A stretch of DNA of 64,000 nt from Microbacterium sp. ABRD28 (GCF_003850245.1 NZ_CP031015.1:2170001-2234000); one strand, 5' to 3'; counted from the stretch's first letter, positions 50,649 through 59,343 are shown. Numbers and translations: made by a program. The notes: generated by a model not told the origin, from the sequence alone.

Positions 50649-51308
50649 GTGATCAATCGCGTGTTCCGACTCCTCACCGGCCTCGTCCTGTACGGCGCCG
50701 GATGCGCACTCACGATCGAGGCGGGTCTGGGTGTCGACCCGTGGACCGTGTTCGCCGAGGGACTCTCCCGCCAGTCCGGGCTCGGGATCGGGTGGGTGAC
50801 CAATCTCGTCGGACTCGGCGTTCTTCTCCTGTGGATCCCGCTGCGCCAACGGCCGGGAGTCGGGACCGTCGCCAACATCCTGCTCGTCGGCACGAGCATG
50901 CAGGTCGTGCTCGGTCTCATCCCGGCCGCGCCGAACCACATCGTGGCGCAGGCCGCCCTGCTCGTCGGCGGCATCCTCATCGTGGCGGTCGGGTGCGGCT
51001 TGTACATCGGCGCCCGCTTCGGGCCGGGCCCGCGCGACGGTCTCATGACCGGCATGCACGCACGATTCGGCTGGCCCGTCTGGGCGTGTCGGGGCGGCGT
51101 CGAACTCAGCGTGCTGCTGATCGGCTGGCTGCTCGGGGGGACGGTGGGCGTCGGCACCGTGGTGTTCGCCGTGGCGATCGGACCGCTGGTCCACATCACG
51201 CTGCCGATGTTCGACACCGCCCGCGAAAGCGGTTCCGCGGAGTCCCCCACCGGCGGCGCTGGTAGCGACACGACGCTGACCGCTGTCGACGCCACACGCG
51301 ACGCGTGA
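50649..51308 (+). CDS. YczE/YitT-like multispan membrane protein
   Basis: 219 residues with about five hydrophobic segments (5-24, 46-62, 75-94, 100-120, 137-163). LYGAGCALTIEAGLGVDPWTVF at the N terminus and GCGLYIGARFGPGPRDGLMTG match the YczE family. The role is not established; a transport or surfactin-related function has been suggested for Bacillus members. GTG start 50649; the TGAGAT 6 nt upstream is a weak leaderless -10. Divergent from its likely regulator. Confidence 0.82.
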   Translation: MINRVFRLLTGLVLYGAGCALTIEAGLGVDPWTVFAEGLSRQSGLGIGWVTNLVGLGVLLLWIPLRQRPGVGTVANILLVGTSMQVVLGLIPAAPNHIVAQAALLVGGILIVAVGCGLYIGARFGPGPRDGLMTGMHARFGWPVWACRGGVELSVLLIGWLLGGTVGVGTVVFAVAIGPLVHITLPMFDTARESGSAESPTGGAGSDTTLTAVDATRDA

Positions 51309-51366
51309 ACACGAGTCGACGAGCGCGAGGTCAGTCCGCGGTCGTCGGGACTCGGTTCGTCGGGAC

Positions 51367-51579
51367 TCAGTGCTCCTCGAAGGTCGGCCAGGCGCTCCCC
51401 GGCCGCATCCGGGCGTGCAGGGCGTTCTTGGCGACATCCATGGTCGGGTAGGTGCCGGCCGTCTCTTCGGCCCCCGCCATCGTCACGGTGTAGCCATCGC
51501 CGGACTTGCGGATGCTTCCCACCACCCCGCCTGTCCCGTAGGCCACCCAGAGGGTCGAGTGCGTGTCGGTTGTGCTCAT
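51367..51579 (-). CDS. Small conserved protein, function unknown
   Basis: 70 residues: LWVAYGTGGVVGSIRKSGDG, then YTVTMAGAEETAGTYPTMDV and a Met/Arg C terminus ending FEEH. The two beta-strand blocks look like a small beta-rich domain. AAGGAG lies 7 nt before ATG 51579, and TAGCGT (51604-51609) would give a leader of about 25 nt. No known family. Confidence 0.65.
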   Translation of the reverse strand: MSTTDTHSTLWVAYGTGGVVGSIRKSGDGYTVTMAGAEETAGTYPTMDVAKNALHARMRPGSAWPTFEEH

Positions 51580-51686
51580 CGTCGAACTCCTTCCGATGCT
51601 CCGACGCTACGCCTCCGCCCGGCCCGCCGCCAGAGGTCGGGAGCGATTCCGGCCCTCCCTTGTTGGCCGCTACCCTTGTCTGGCGA

Positions 51687-51759
51687 CCCCCAGTAGCTCA
51701 GTGGATAGAGCAGCGGCCTTCTAATCCGCCGGTCGCACGTTCGAATCGTGCCTGGGGGA
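51687..51759 (+). tRNA. tRNA-Arg (TCT)
   Basis: Acceptor CCCCCAG (51687-51693) pairs with CTGGGGG (51752-51758), discriminator A; CCA is not encoded. D arm GCTC-AGTGGATA-GAGC. Anticodon loop CTTCTAA with TCT at 51720-51722; the stem GCGGC/TCCGC has a C-U mismatch at the pair next to the loop. T arm GCACG-TTCGAAT-CGTGC. 73 nt. Confidence 0.93.
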
Positions 51760-51799
51760 CCGACTGTCCGCGAATCGGAGCGGCGTGTGCGCCCGTCAT

Positions 51800-51805
51800 T
51801 AGGAT
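51800..51805 (+). promoter_or_regulatory. -10 TAGGAT, leaderless promoter of orn
   Basis: TAGGAT ends 6 nt before ATG 51812 (TAGGATGGGCCCATG). No Shine-Dalgarno sequence. No clear -35. Confidence 0.45.
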
Positions 51806-51811
51806 GGGCCC

Positions 51812-52438
51812 ATGGTGGGTGCTTCGGAGAATGACCGGCTCGTGTGGATCGACTGCGAGATGACCGGCCTCGACCTCGCGGTCGACGAGCTCGTCGAGAT
51901 CGCGATCGTGGTCACGGACTTCGAGCTGCGACCGTTGGATCCGGGATTCCAGGTCGTCATCAAGCCGGACGCCTCGGCGATGGAGAACATGAGCGATTTC
52001 GTGCGCACCATGCACGAGACCTCGGGCCTTCTGCAGGAGATCCCCGGCGGTGTCACGGTTGCCGACGCGGAGTTCCAGGCGTTGGAGTACATTCAGCGCT
52101 TCGCCCCGCAGGAGGGCAAAGCCCCGCTGGCCGGCAACACCATCGGAACGGACAGGATGTTCCTGGCGAAGTACATGCCGCGTGTCGATCGATGGCTGCA
52201 CTATCGCAACGTCGACGTCTCCAGCATCAAGGAGCTCTCGCGTCGCTGGTATCCCCGTGCCTACATCCACGCACCGGCGAAGAACGGCGGCCATCGCGCG
52301 CTCGCTGACATCCGCGAGTCCATCACCGAGTTGGCCTACTACCGGCAGGCGGTCTTCGTGCCCGAACCTGGACCGACCAGCGACGGAGCCCGTGCGGCGG
52401 CCGCATCCGTGGTGTCGGCGTTCTCCCCCGGTGTATGA
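51812..52438 (+). CDS. orn: Oligoribonuclease
   Basis: DEDDh exonuclease degrading 2-5 nt RNAs and pGpG. 208 residues. Exo I has Asp14 and Glu16 in WIDCEMTGLD; GNTIGTDRMFLAKYMPRVD is the Exo II region; GGHRALADIRESI holds the Exo III His/Asp. A 25-residue Ala/Ser tail extends beyond the usual ~180 residues. Preceded by tRNA-Arg and followed by tRNA-His. Confidence 0.96.
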   Translation: MVGASENDRLVWIDCEMTGLDLAVDELVEIAIVVTDFELRPLDPGFQVVIKPDASAMENMSDFVRTMHETSGLLQEIPGGVTVADAEFQALEYIQRFAPQEGKAPLAGNTIGTDRMFLAKYMPRVDRWLHYRNVDVSSIKELSRRWYPRAYIHAPAKNGGHRALADIRESITELAYYRQAVFVPEPGPTSDGARAAAASVVSAFSPGV

Positions 52439-52453
52439 GAGAATCGTTGGGTT

Positions 52454-52471
52454 GTCCCGCCGATGCGGGAC
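52454..52471. terminator. Small perfect hairpin between orn and tRNA-His
   Basis: GTCCCGC (52454-52460) and GCGGGAC (52465-52471) enclose CGAT. It sits 15 nt after the orn stop and 3 nt before tRNA-His, so it could be a weak terminator or part of the pre-tRNA leader. Confidence 0.4.
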
Positions 52472-52474
52472 CGC

Positions 52475-52551
52475 GGTGGCTGTAGCTCAGTCGGTAGAGC
52501 ACCTGGTTGTGGTCCAGGGGGCCGCGGGTTCAAGTCCCGTCAGCCACCCCA
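52475..52551 (+). tRNA. tRNA-His (GTG)
   Basis: The genome encodes the G-1 nucleotide at 52475. Acceptor GTGGCTG (52476-52482) pairs with CAGCCAC (52541-52547), discriminator C, then encoded CCA. Anticodon loop TTGTGGT with GTG at 52509-52511 in a CCTGG/CCAGG stem. T arm GCGGG-TTCAAGT-CCCGT. Confidence 0.96.
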
Positions 52552-52574
52552 ATCTCGCAGGCCTTCTGGGCCCG

Positions 52575-52580
52575 TATCGT
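52575..52580 (+). promoter_or_regulatory. -10 TATCGT, leaderless promoter of the zincin-clpS operon
   Basis: TATCGT ends 6 nt before ATG 52587. The GGAG directly after it is too close to the start for a normal ribosome binding site. Confidence 0.45.
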
Positions 52581-52586
52581 GGAGTC

Positions 52587-52937
52587 ATGCTCGAGATGGA
52601 TGCGGATGCTTTCGAGCGTCTCGTGATCGAAGAGCTCGATCTCCTCCCCGACGACATGGTCGACGGTCTCGACAACGTCGTCTTCGTGGTCGAGGACCGG
52701 CCTGAGGATCCCGCACAGGAGTTGCTCGGCCTGTACGAGGGTTGGGCGTTGACCGAGCGTGATCGGTACGGCATGGGAGAACTGCCCGACCGCATCGTGC
52801 TGTACCGCGAACCCCACCTCGCCGCATGCGCTGACGAGCAGGCTCTGCGACATGAGGTGCACACCACCCTCGTCCATGAGATCGCCCATTTCTACGGCAT
52901 CGACGACGACAAGCTGCACGAGCTCGGGTGGGCGTGA
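52587..52937 (+). CDS. Zincin-like metallopeptidase family protein
   Basis: 116 residues. HEIAHFYGID at 97-106: His97, Glu98, His101 and Asp106 form an HExxHxxGxD zinc site. The MLEMDADAFERLVIEELDLL start and PDDMVDGLDNVVFVVEDRP stretch match the small zincin family often annotated as metallopeptidase family protein; activity is unproven. The stop overlaps the clpS start (TGATG). Upstream in-frame codons run through tRNA-His and were rejected. Confidence 0.85.
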   Translation: MLEMDADAFERLVIEELDLLPDDMVDGLDNVVFVVEDRPEDPAQELLGLYEGWALTERDRYGMGELPDRIVLYREPHLAACADEQALRHEVHTTLVHEIAHFYGIDDDKLHELGWA

Positions 52938-53233
52938 TGGCGTCGACGACGCAGACTCAGGAGCGCCTCGACCAGCTGATCGAGGAGAGGACGACTGGTG
53001 GGTGGCAGACGGTGGTCTGGAATGATCCTGTCAACCTGATGAGCTATGTCACCCATGTCTTTCGCGAGTACTTCGGATTTCCCGCGGCCAAGGCCGAGCG
53101 GCTCATGCTCGCCGTCCACCACGTGGGTCATGCCGTCGTGGCCGAGGGGGCGCGGGAGCAGATGGAATTGCACACCCAGGCGATGCACGACTACGGCCTG
53201 TGGGCGACCGTGAGAAGGGCTCCCGCCGCGTGA
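52937..53233 (+). CDS. clpS: ATP-dependent Clp protease adaptor ClpS
   Basis: N-end-rule adaptor delivering substrates to ClpC or ClpA. 98 residues; the signature TVVWNDPVNLMSYVTHVFRE at about 25-44 contains the substrate-pocket Asn-Asp. ATG 52937 overlaps the zincin stop by 1 nt; a GTG three codons upstream is a less likely start. Its stop overlaps the DUF2017 GTG as GTGA. No clpC is in the window. Confidence 0.93.
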   Translation: MASTTQTQERLDQLIEERTTGGWQTVVWNDPVNLMSYVTHVFREYFGFPAAKAERLMLAVHHVGHAVVAEGAREQMELHTQAMHDYGLWATVRRAPAA

Positions 53234-53733
53234 ACACCGTCCCTCTCGTTCTGCAGATCACGCGCCTGGAGGCGACCCATCTCGGTGATCTGGTCGACCA
53301 GTTCGCCGAGCTCGTCAGCGACCCCTCGGAGGGCGACCCCGCCGTGCTCCGGCTCGTCCCCGATGCGTACACCGACGACCCCGAGGCGGCTCGAGAGTTC
53401 CGCGACGTCACCGAACGAGACCTCCTTCACCGTCGGCACAGGGATGCACAGCTCGTGAAAATCAGTCTGTCTCCGGCGGCGACACTCGCATCCGTCACCA
53501 CGGCGGGGGCCGAGGGCTGGGAAGAGGTCGATCTCGTTCTGGACCCCGACACCGTGCAGGCATGGATGCGAACCCTCGCTGCCGTGAGACTCGTCATCGC
53601 GTCCCGGCTCGGCATCACCGACGAAGATCAGCACGATGACGGCGATCCGCGGTTCGGCGTGTACGACTGGTTGGGCTATCGCCTGGAAGGCCTGATCCGG
53701 GCCATCGAGAACGCGGAGACCGCCGAGCGCTGA
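53230..53733 (+). CDS. DUF2017 family protein
   Basis: 167 residues, GTG start overlapping the clpS stop by 4 nt. LEATHLGDLVDQFAELV and the terminal VYDWLGYRLEGLIRAIE match the DUF2017 family, which usually follows clpS in actinobacteria. No catalytic motif or membrane span. The tight coupling suggests a role linked to ClpS-directed proteolysis; unproven. It ends 4 bp before the convergent kinase stop. Confidence 0.85.
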   Translation: MNTVPLVLQITRLEATHLGDLVDQFAELVSDPSEGDPAVLRLVPDAYTDDPEAAREFRDVTERDLLHRRHRDAQLVKISLSPAATLASVTTAGAEGWEEVDLVLDPDTVQAWMRTLAAVRLVIASRLGITDEDQHDDGDPRFGVYDWLGYRLEGLIRAIENAETAER

Positions 53734-53737
53734 AAGC

Positions 53738-54331
53738 TCAGGGGATCGCGAAGACGTGGGTGGCCAGCTGAGCCGGCCCGTCCTCAACCAGGTGCCGCTC
53801 CTCTTGTCGGGCCCACCTGTCCCAATGGGGCCGGTACGTGTCACCGTCGCGCGAGAGGGCGCGGTCTCTGCGAGCTCGCGCGGGGGATTCGAGCCAGATG
53901 CGGATGTCGGCGAGCGGCGCGGTGCCCGCAGTCAACAGCCCCGATCCCTCGACGATGAGCGGCAGCGACGGGTCGACGGCATGGGCCTCGGCGTACTCCC
54001 CCCGCTCCCAGTCCCAGCGTTGCCAGACACCGATGAGACCTCGCGCGTGCGGCCGGAGTATCGCCTCCTGCGCCGTCCGCACCCCCTCCGCCAGTCCGTC
54101 CCAGCCGGGGTAGAGCGCGTCGAGCGCAACGGATTGGACCCGCCCGCGAAGAGGCCACGCGGCGATGAGCTCTCGCGCGAGGGAGGTCTTCCCCGCGCCG
54201 CTGCGGCCGTCGATCAGGATCACCGGGTTCGCTGCGGCGACGGAGAGGACGGCGTCGCGCGTGTGCTCGACCGCCGCCGTCAGTGCCCGCCCGACCGGGT
54301 CGGACTCACTTCTTGAGCGCGCGGATGACAC
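53738..54331 (-). CDS. P-loop nucleoside/uridine-kinase-like protein
   Basis: Probable small-molecule kinase, 197 residues from GTG 54331. P-loop GRSGAGKTS near residues 42-50; the later LVEGSGLLTAGTAPLAD, SPARARRDRALSRDG and WDRWARQEERHL segments match the uridine-kinase-like ATPases found in actinobacteria. Substrate unknown. The start is uncertain: GTG 54331 overlaps the upstream gene by 26 bp, GTG 54223 would begin at the first strand of the P-loop domain, and there is no good ribosome binding site for either. Confidence 0.72.
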   Translation of the reverse strand: MSSARSRSESDPVGRALTAAVEHTRDAVLSVAAANPVILIDGRSGAGKTSLARELIAAWPLRGRVQSVALDALYPGWDGLAEGVRTAQEAILRPHARGLIGVWQRWDWERGEYAEAHAVDPSLPLIVEGSGLLTAGTAPLADIRIWLESPARARRDRALSRDGDTYRPHWDRWARQEERHLVEDGPAQLATHVFAIP

Positions 54332-54626
54332 GGCTGAGCGCGCGACCGGCCACCCAGACGAAGGGGATCCCGACCGCCAGGAGCGAAACGACGTTCGGCT
54401 CGAATCGCAGGTCGTCACCGCGACGGATGTAGGCACCGAGCGGAATCGCGTAGCCGCCGCCACCACCTCCGCCGTTTCCGGCTTCGTCGGATCCACCCCC
54501 GAAGGCGGTCCAGGTCAGGGCGACCGGGACCAGGCGGACACCGTCGACGTCCTGCTGCTCGCCGTAGACGGATGTGACGCCGAAGTCCGCGGACTGCTTG
54601 CCGAGGTCGAGTGCGATGTTGGGCAT
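54306..54626 (-). CDS. Small Gly-rich membrane protein, function unknown
   Basis: 106 residues with one hydrophobic helix near the C terminus (VVSLLAVGIPFVWVAGRALS, about 79-98) and a poly-Gly stretch (GNGGGGGGGYAIPLG, about 51-65). The C terminus is basic. ATG 54626 follows TAGCGT by 6 nt, so leaderless. I do not recognise the family. Confidence 0.65.
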   Translation of the reverse strand: MPNIALDLGKQSADFGVTSVYGEQQDVDGVRLVPVALTWTAFGGGSDEAGNGGGGGGGYAIPLGAYIRRGDDLRFEPNVVSLLAVGIPFVWVAGRALSRVIRALKK

Positions 54627-54632
54627 GCCCCC

Positions 54633-54638
54633 ACGCTA
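54633..54638 (-). promoter_or_regulatory. -10 TAGCGT, leaderless promoter of the Gly-rich membrane protein gene
   Basis: TAGCGT ends 6 nt before ATG 54626 (TAGCGTGGGGGCATG), in the 25-bp gap after the dinB stop, with no ribosome binding site. Confidence 0.4.
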
Positions 54639-54651
54639 CTCGGCGCCACCT

Positions 54652-55890
54652 TCATTGCCCAGTCTTGCGCCGATCCTTGACGTGACCGTCAAGAAGCGTC
54701 GCACGGGTGATGCTTCCACGTCCGAACTTCGCGGCAGCGCCGTCGAGGACCCCCTCGACCCGCCGCCAGTCGTCGTCATCGTCCCACAGCGTCGGCACAG
54801 CGGTCGCGGAGGGTCGAAGCTTCTCGGCCCGGACGCCGACCAGCCGAATCGGGCCGCGTCGATCGAGAGCGTCGAAAAGGTCGATGGCAGCTGCCCCGAT
54901 GCGCTGCCCGACCGCCGTCGTCTCCGGCAGGGCCTGCGCACGCGTCACGGTGCTGAAGTCGGCGAAGCGCACCTTGATCGACACCGTCCCGGCTTCCCAG
55001 CCGGATTCCCTCAGACGCGCACCGACGCGATCGGCAAGGCGGCGCAGCTCGACCCGCAGGACACCAGGGTCGTCGATGTCGTCGGCGAAGGTCTCTTCAT
55101 GTCCGACGCTCTTCTCGACCCGTGTCGTCTCGACCTCACGTGGGTCGACACCCTGGGCCAGCTGGCGGACACGAGCACCGAGGGCAGCGCCGAGCACGCG
55201 ATCGATCATCGCCGGAGGAGAGTCGATGATGTCGGCGACCGTGCGGATGCCCCGCGCCGCCAGCGCGTCGGTCGCCTTGGGTCCGACGCCCCACAGCTCA
55301 CTCACGCTGCGACCGGCGAGAAAGCGGGTCGTCGCTGCTTCGGGAACGATGAGGAGACCGTCCGGTTTGCTCAGCGTGGACGCCATCTTCGCCACGTGCT
55401 TGGTCGCTGCGGCGCCCACGGAGCAGGGAAGTCCGACCTCGTCGCGCACCCGCGCACGCAGGAGTCGGGCGACATCGCCCGGACTCCCCCACAGTCGCCG
55501 CACCCCGCGCACATCCAAGAAGGCTTCGTCGATGGACAGGGGCTCGACCAGAGGCGTGATCTCGTGGAAGAGCGCCATGACCTCGGCCGAAAGCTCGAGG
55601 TAACGCGGGAACCGCGGGGGGATCACCAACGCGGCAGGGCAGAGTCGGAGCGCCTGCGAGACCGGCATCGCCGAGCGCACGCCGAAGCGCCGCGCCTCGT
55701 AGGAAGCGCTGGAAACGACGGAGCGGCTCTCAGGGGCACCGATGATCAGCGGCTTGCCACGCAGGGTCGGGTCATCCAGCACCTCGACGGAGGCGTAGAA
55801 CGCATCCATGTCGACGTGGAGGATGCCGGCCCCCGTGTCATCTGCACCCTCCGGTGAGACGAGCCGGCCGCTGCCGTCACCGCGACCCAT
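54652..55890 (-). CDS. dinB: DNA polymerase IV (DinB, Y family)
   Basis: Error-prone translesion polymerase. 412 residues. Asp27 in LHVDMDAFYASVE and Asp121-Glu122 in PLSIDEAFLDVRG give the metal-binding carboxylates; LSKPDGLLIVPE and WGVGPKATDALAARGI are the thumb HhH; little-finger domain at about 255-360. The C terminus ends VKDRRKTGQ and shows no QxxLxF-type clamp-binding motif, as in DinB2-like actinobacterial proteins. GACAAT lies 6 nt before the ATG. No LexA box seen. Confidence 0.93.
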   Translation of the reverse strand: MGRGDGSGRLVSPEGADDTGAGILHVDMDAFYASVEVLDDPTLRGKPLIIGAPESRSVVSSASYEARRFGVRSAMPVSQALRLCPAALVIPPRFPRYLELSAEVMALFHEITPLVEPLSIDEAFLDVRGVRRLWGSPGDVARLLRARVRDEVGLPCSVGAAATKHVAKMASTLSKPDGLLIVPEAATTRFLAGRSVSELWGVGPKATDALAARGIRTVADIIDSPPAMIDRVLGAALGARVRQLAQGVDPREVETTRVEKSVGHEETFADDIDDPGVLRVELRRLADRVGARLRESGWEAGTVSIKVRFADFSTVTRAQALPETTAVGQRIGAAAIDLFDALDRRGPIRLVGVRAEKLRPSATAVPTLWDDDDDWRRVEGVLDGAAAKFGRGSITRATLLDGHVKDRRKTGQ

Positions 55891-55898
55891 GCGTCCAT

Positions 55899-55918
55899 TG
55901 TCGGCGAAGCCGCCGACA
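55899..55918 (-). terminator. Stem-loop after gatB, overlapping the dinB promoter
   Basis: TGTCGGCG (55899-55906) and CGCCGACA (55911-55918) form a perfect 8-bp stem with loop AAGC, 5 nt after the gatB stop. The possible dinB -10 GACAAT (55902-55897) overlaps it. Confidence 0.5.
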
Positions 55919-55923
55919 TCCGG

Positions 55924-57438
55924 TCACTGAGACGCGCGCTCGAGGATCAGCTCACGCACGCGCGCGGCATCCGCCTGTCCTCGCATCGCCTTCATGACCG
56001 CACCGATCACCGCTCCGGCGGCCTGGACCTTGCCGTCGCGGATCTTGTCCAGTACGTCCGGCTGCGCTGCCAGCGCCTCGTCGATCGCGGCGATCAACGC
56101 GGTGTCGTCCGAGACGACCGCGAGGCCCCGCGAGGTCACGACGTGCGCCGGGTCTCCCTCTCCGGCGATCACACCCTCGAGCACCTGGCGCGCCAGCTTG
56201 TCGGTGAGCGTCCCCTCGTCGACCAGCCGCTGGAGCTCGGCGACCTGCGCGGGGGTGACGAGCGCTCCCGGCTCTCGGCCATCGGCATTGGCGACACGGC
56301 TGATCTCGCTCATCCACCACTTGCGGGCGGCGGCAGGCGTCGCGCCGGCTGCGACAGTGGCCTCGACTTCGCTCAAGAGGCCGGCATTGACCACCCCCCG
56401 GAACTCGATGTCCGCGAAACCCCAGTCCGACCTCAGACGCCGGCGGCGCACGACGGGCTGCTCCGGCAGGGCCGCGCGCAGCTCCTCGATGAGCGACTCC
56501 GCGGGGGCGACGGGAAGCAGGTCCGGCTCGGGGAAGTACCGGTAGTCGTCCGCGTCGGACTTCGGCCGACCCGGCGAGGTCGTGCCGGTGTCCTCGTGCC
56601 AGTGGCGTGTCTCCTGTGTGATCGTCCCGCCTGCGGCGAGGATCGCCGCCTGACGCTGGATCTCGTAGCGGACGGCCCGCTCGACCGACCGCATCGAGTT
56701 GACGTTCTTCGTCTCGGTGCGCGTTCCGAGCTTCTCCTGACCACGGGGACGCAGCGAGACATTGGCGTCGCAGCGGAGGTTCCCCCGCTCCATCCGCGCG
56801 TCCGAGATGCCCAACGCGAGCACGATGTCGCGGATGGTCTGGACATAGGCCTTGGCGATGTCGGGCGCTCGGTGCTCCGCTCCGAAGATCGGCTTCGTGA
56901 CGATCTCCACCAGGGGCACGCCGGCACGGTTGTAGTCGACGAGGGAGTACTCCGCCCCCTGGATGCGGCCGGTCGATCCGCCGACGTGCGTGAGCTTGCC
57001 GGCATCCTCCTCCATGTGGGCGCGCTCGATCGGAACGGTCACGACCGTCCCGTCCTCCAGCTCGACCTCGACAGAACCCTCGAACGCGATCGGCTCGTCA
57101 TACTGAGAGATCTGATAGTTCTTGCCGAGGTCGGGGTAGAAGTAGTTCTTCCGCGCGAATCTGCTCGATGGTGCGATCTGGCATCCGAGGGCGAGCCCGA
57201 GGCTGATCGAGGCGCGTACGGCCTCCTCGTTGACGACGGGCAGAGCGCCGGGAAGCCCCATGTCGACCGGGGCGACCAGCGTGTTCGGCGCCGCATCGTG
57301 GTTGGTGCTGTTCGCGGGGTTGGGTGCGCCTGAGAACATCTTCGTGCGGGTGTTCAGTTCGACGTGCACCTCGAACCCGAGCACAGGCTCGAAACGCTCT
57401 AGGGCTTCGTCGAAGTCCATCAGCTTGTCGCGACCCAT
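55924..57438 (-). CDS. gatB: Aspartyl/glutamyl-tRNA amidotransferase subunit B
   Basis: tRNA-binding and kinase subunit of GatCAB, which converts Glu-tRNA-Gln and Asp-tRNA-Asn to the amide forms. 504 residues. [19 protein letters not shown] near the N terminus and [16 protein letters not shown] are GatB hallmarks. The cradle and YqeY-like tail (about 350-504) are complete. ATG 57438 overlaps the gatA stop by 1 nt (TGATG). Upstream in-frame codons are within gatA. Confidence 0.97.
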   Translation of the reverse strand: MGRDKLMDFDEALERFEPVLGFEVHVELNTRTKMFSGAPNPANSTNHDAAPNTLVAPVDMGLPGALPVVNEEAVRASISLGLALGCQIAPSSRFARKNYFYPDLGKNYQISQYDEPIAFEGSVEVELEDGTVVTVPIERAHMEEDAGKLTHVGGSTGRIQGAEYSLVDYNRAGVPLVEIVTKPIFGAEHRAPDIAKAYVQTIRDIVLALGISDARMERGNLRCDANVSLRPRGQEKLGTRTETKNVNSMRSVERAVRYEIQRQAAILAAGGTITQETRHWHEDTGTTSPGRPKSDADDYRYFPEPDLLPVAPAESLIEELRAALPEQPVVRRRRLRSDWGFADIEFRGVVNAGLLSEVEATVAAGATPAAARKWWMSEISRVANADGREPGALVTPAQVAELQRLVDEGTLTDKLARQVLEGVIAGEGDPAHVVTSRGLAVVSDDTALIAAIDEALAAQPDVLDKIRDGKVQAAGAVIGAVMKAMRGQADAARVRELILERASQ

Positions 57439-58961
57439 CAGGCGACCCCTCCCCGCAGCGGCATGCGGTCCAGCAGGGGACCACCCCATTCATCGACCAG
57501 TAGCGCCTCGACCGCAGCCCCGACCCGATACAGCCTCGCGTCCTCACGGGCGGGAGCCAGGAACTGGATCCCCACCGGCAGCCCGTCCTCGGGTGCAAGA
57601 CCCGCAGGGATCGAGATCCCGGGGACACCCGCAAGGTTCGCCGGGATGGTGGTGACGTCGTTGAGGTACATCTGCAGCGGATCGTCGAGCTTCTCGCCGA
57701 GCCGGAACGCCGTCGTGGGAGCCGAGGGAGTGGCCAGCACGTCGACCTGCGCGAAGGCGGCGTCGAAGTCCGACTGGATGAGGGTGCGGACCTTCTGCGC
57801 GCTGCCGTAGTACGCGTCGTAATAGCCCGCGGACAGCGCATACGTGCCGAGGATGACGCGTCGCTTCACCTCGTCACCGAACCCGGCCTCGCGCGTGGCC
57901 GCCATGACCTCTTCGACGGTCGCCCCGGCATGGGGGATCACACGCATGCCGAACCGGACCGAGTCGAACTTGGCCAGGTTGCTCGATGCCTCCGCAGGAA
58001 GGATGAGGTAGTAGGCCGCGACCCCGTACTCGAAGTGCGGGGCACTGACCTCGACGATCTCGGCACCCTGCGCCGCCATGGCGTCGAGGGTCTCTCGGAA
58101 GCGCGAAGAGACGCCCGGCTGGAATCCGCTGTCGGGAAGCTCGGAGATGACGCCGACCCGGAGTCCGCGCAGGACCTCCCCCGATGCGCCGTCGCGTGCC
58201 GCGGCGGCGAAAGACGGCCAGGTCTGCTCGAGCGACGTGGCATCGTGCGGGTCGTGGCCGCCGATGACGTCGTGAAGCAGTCCGGCGTCGAGAACCGTCC
58301 GCGTCACCGGGCCGACCTGGTCGAGGCTCGATGCGAGCGCGATGGCGCCGTACCGCGATACCCCGCCGTAGGTGGGCTTCATGCCCACGGTCCCCGTGAC
58401 GTGCGCGGGCTGGCGAATGGAGCCGCCGGTATCGGATCCGAGCGCCAGAGGCGCCTCGAACGCGGCGACCGCGGCGGCCGAGCCACCACCGGAACCACCG
58501 GGAATCCGGTCGAGATCCCAAGGGTTGCGCGTGGGTCCGTACGCGGAGTGCTCCGTGGAGGAGCCCATCGCGAACTCGTCCATGTTCGTCTTGCCGAGCG
58601 GCACCATCCCGGCGGCACGGGCACGGGCGACCACGGTGGCGTCGTAGGGCGACATGTACCCCTCGAGGATCCGTGACCCGCTGGTCGAGGGCATGTCGGT
58701 TGTGACCAGGACGTCCTTGATCGCCAGGGGCACACCCGCCAGCGGACCGAGCTCCTCGCCTGCGGCTCGTCGTCGATCGATGTCCTCGGCCACCTCGAGG
58801 GCACGGTCGTTGACGTGGAGGAAGGCGTGGACATCCCCGTCGACCTCGCGGATGCGGTCGAGGTGCGCACCGGTCGCCTCGACACTGGACATCTCGCCGC
58901 TCCTCAACCGCGACGCGAGGTCGGCGGCGGTGAGACGGATGATCTCGCCGGCCGCGCTCAC
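57438..58961 (-). CDS. gatA: Glutamyl-tRNA amidotransferase subunit A
   Basis: Amidase subunit supplying ammonia from glutamine or asparagine. 507 residues. Ser-cisSer-Lys triad: Lys82 in [10 protein letters not shown], cis-Ser157 in [13 protein letters not shown] and nucleophile Ser181 in [16 protein letters not shown] 58961 overlaps the gatC stop by 4 nt (GTGA). Middle gene of gatCAB. Confidence 0.97.
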   Translation of the reverse strand: MSAAGEIIRLTAADLASRLRSGEMSSVEATGAHLDRIREVDGDVHAFLHVNDRALEVAEDIDRRRAAGEELGPLAGVPLAIKDVLVTTDMPSTSGSRILEGYMSPYDATVVARARAAGMVPLGKTNMDEFAMGSSTEHSAYGPTRNPWDLDRIPGGSGGGSAAAVAAFEAPLALGSDTGGSIRQPAHVTGTVGMKPTYGGVSRYGAIALASSLDQVGPVTRTVLDAGLLHDVIGGHDPHDATSLEQTWPSFAAAARDGASGEVLRGLRVGVISELPDSGFQPGVSSRFRETLDAMAAQGAEIVEVSAPHFEYGVAAYYLILPAEASSNLAKFDSVRFGMRVIPHAGATVEEVMAATREAGFGDEVKRRVILGTYALSAGYYDAYYGSAQKVRTLIQSDFDAAFAQVDVLATPSAPTTAFRLGEKLDDPLQMYLNDVTTIPANLAGVPGISIPAGLAPEDGLPVGIQFLAPAREDARLYRVGAAVEALLVDEWGGPLLDRMPLRGGVA

Positions 58962-59257
58962 TGCTCCTCCCCCAGGATGGCGGTGACCCGGAAGCGATTG
59001 TCGGCGGCTTCGGGGGCGTTCTGCAGCACCTGCTCGACGGTCAGGACATCGGCGGGGACATCCTCACGGAACACGTTCTGCAGGGGAATGGGGTGGCTGG
59101 TGGCCACCACATCGGCGGTCGCAACCTCGGACACCTTCGCGATGTTGTCGACGATGACGTCGAGCTGGCCGGTGAGGCGCGCCACTTCCCCTTCGCTCAG
59201 CTGGATGCGGGCGAGCACGCCGAGATGGCGAACGAGGTCGGGTGTGATTTCAGACAC
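58958..59257 (-). CDS. gatC: Aspartyl/glutamyl-tRNA amidotransferase subunit C
   Basis: Small subunit that wraps GatA and GatB. 99 residues; [20 protein letters not shown] is the family N terminus and EADNR-type [13 protein letters not shown] the C terminus. GTG start; TAAACT ends exactly 6 nt upstream (59264-59269), so the operon appears to start as a leaderless mRNA. First gene of gatC-gatA-gatB. Confidence 0.95.
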   Translation of the reverse strand: MSEITPDLVRHLGVLARIQLSEGEVARLTGQLDVIVDNIAKVSEVATADVVATSHPIPLQNVFREDVPADVLTVEQVLQNAPEAADNRFRVTAILGEEQ

Positions 59258-59263
59258 GCGAAC

Positions 59264-59269
59264 AGTTTA
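59264..59269 (-). promoter_or_regulatory. -10 TAAACT, leaderless promoter of gatCAB
   Basis: TAAACT ends 6 nt before GTG 59257 (TAAACTGTTCGCGTG) with no Shine-Dalgarno sequence. No convincing -35. Confidence 0.5.
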
Positions 59270-59330
59270 GGTGCTCGCTCCGTCGGCCTCCGGTCCGTGC
59301 CGGGCGACGGGAGGTGCCTGCGCAGCGTCG

Positions 59331-59336
59331 TAGAGT
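59331..59336 (+). promoter_or_regulatory. -10 TAGAGT, leaderless promoter of the acyl-CoA ligase gene
   Basis: TAGAGT ends 7 nt before GTG 59344, without a Shine-Dalgarno sequence. It supports the GTG start. Confidence 0.45.
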
Positions 59337-59343
59337 GTCGGGC

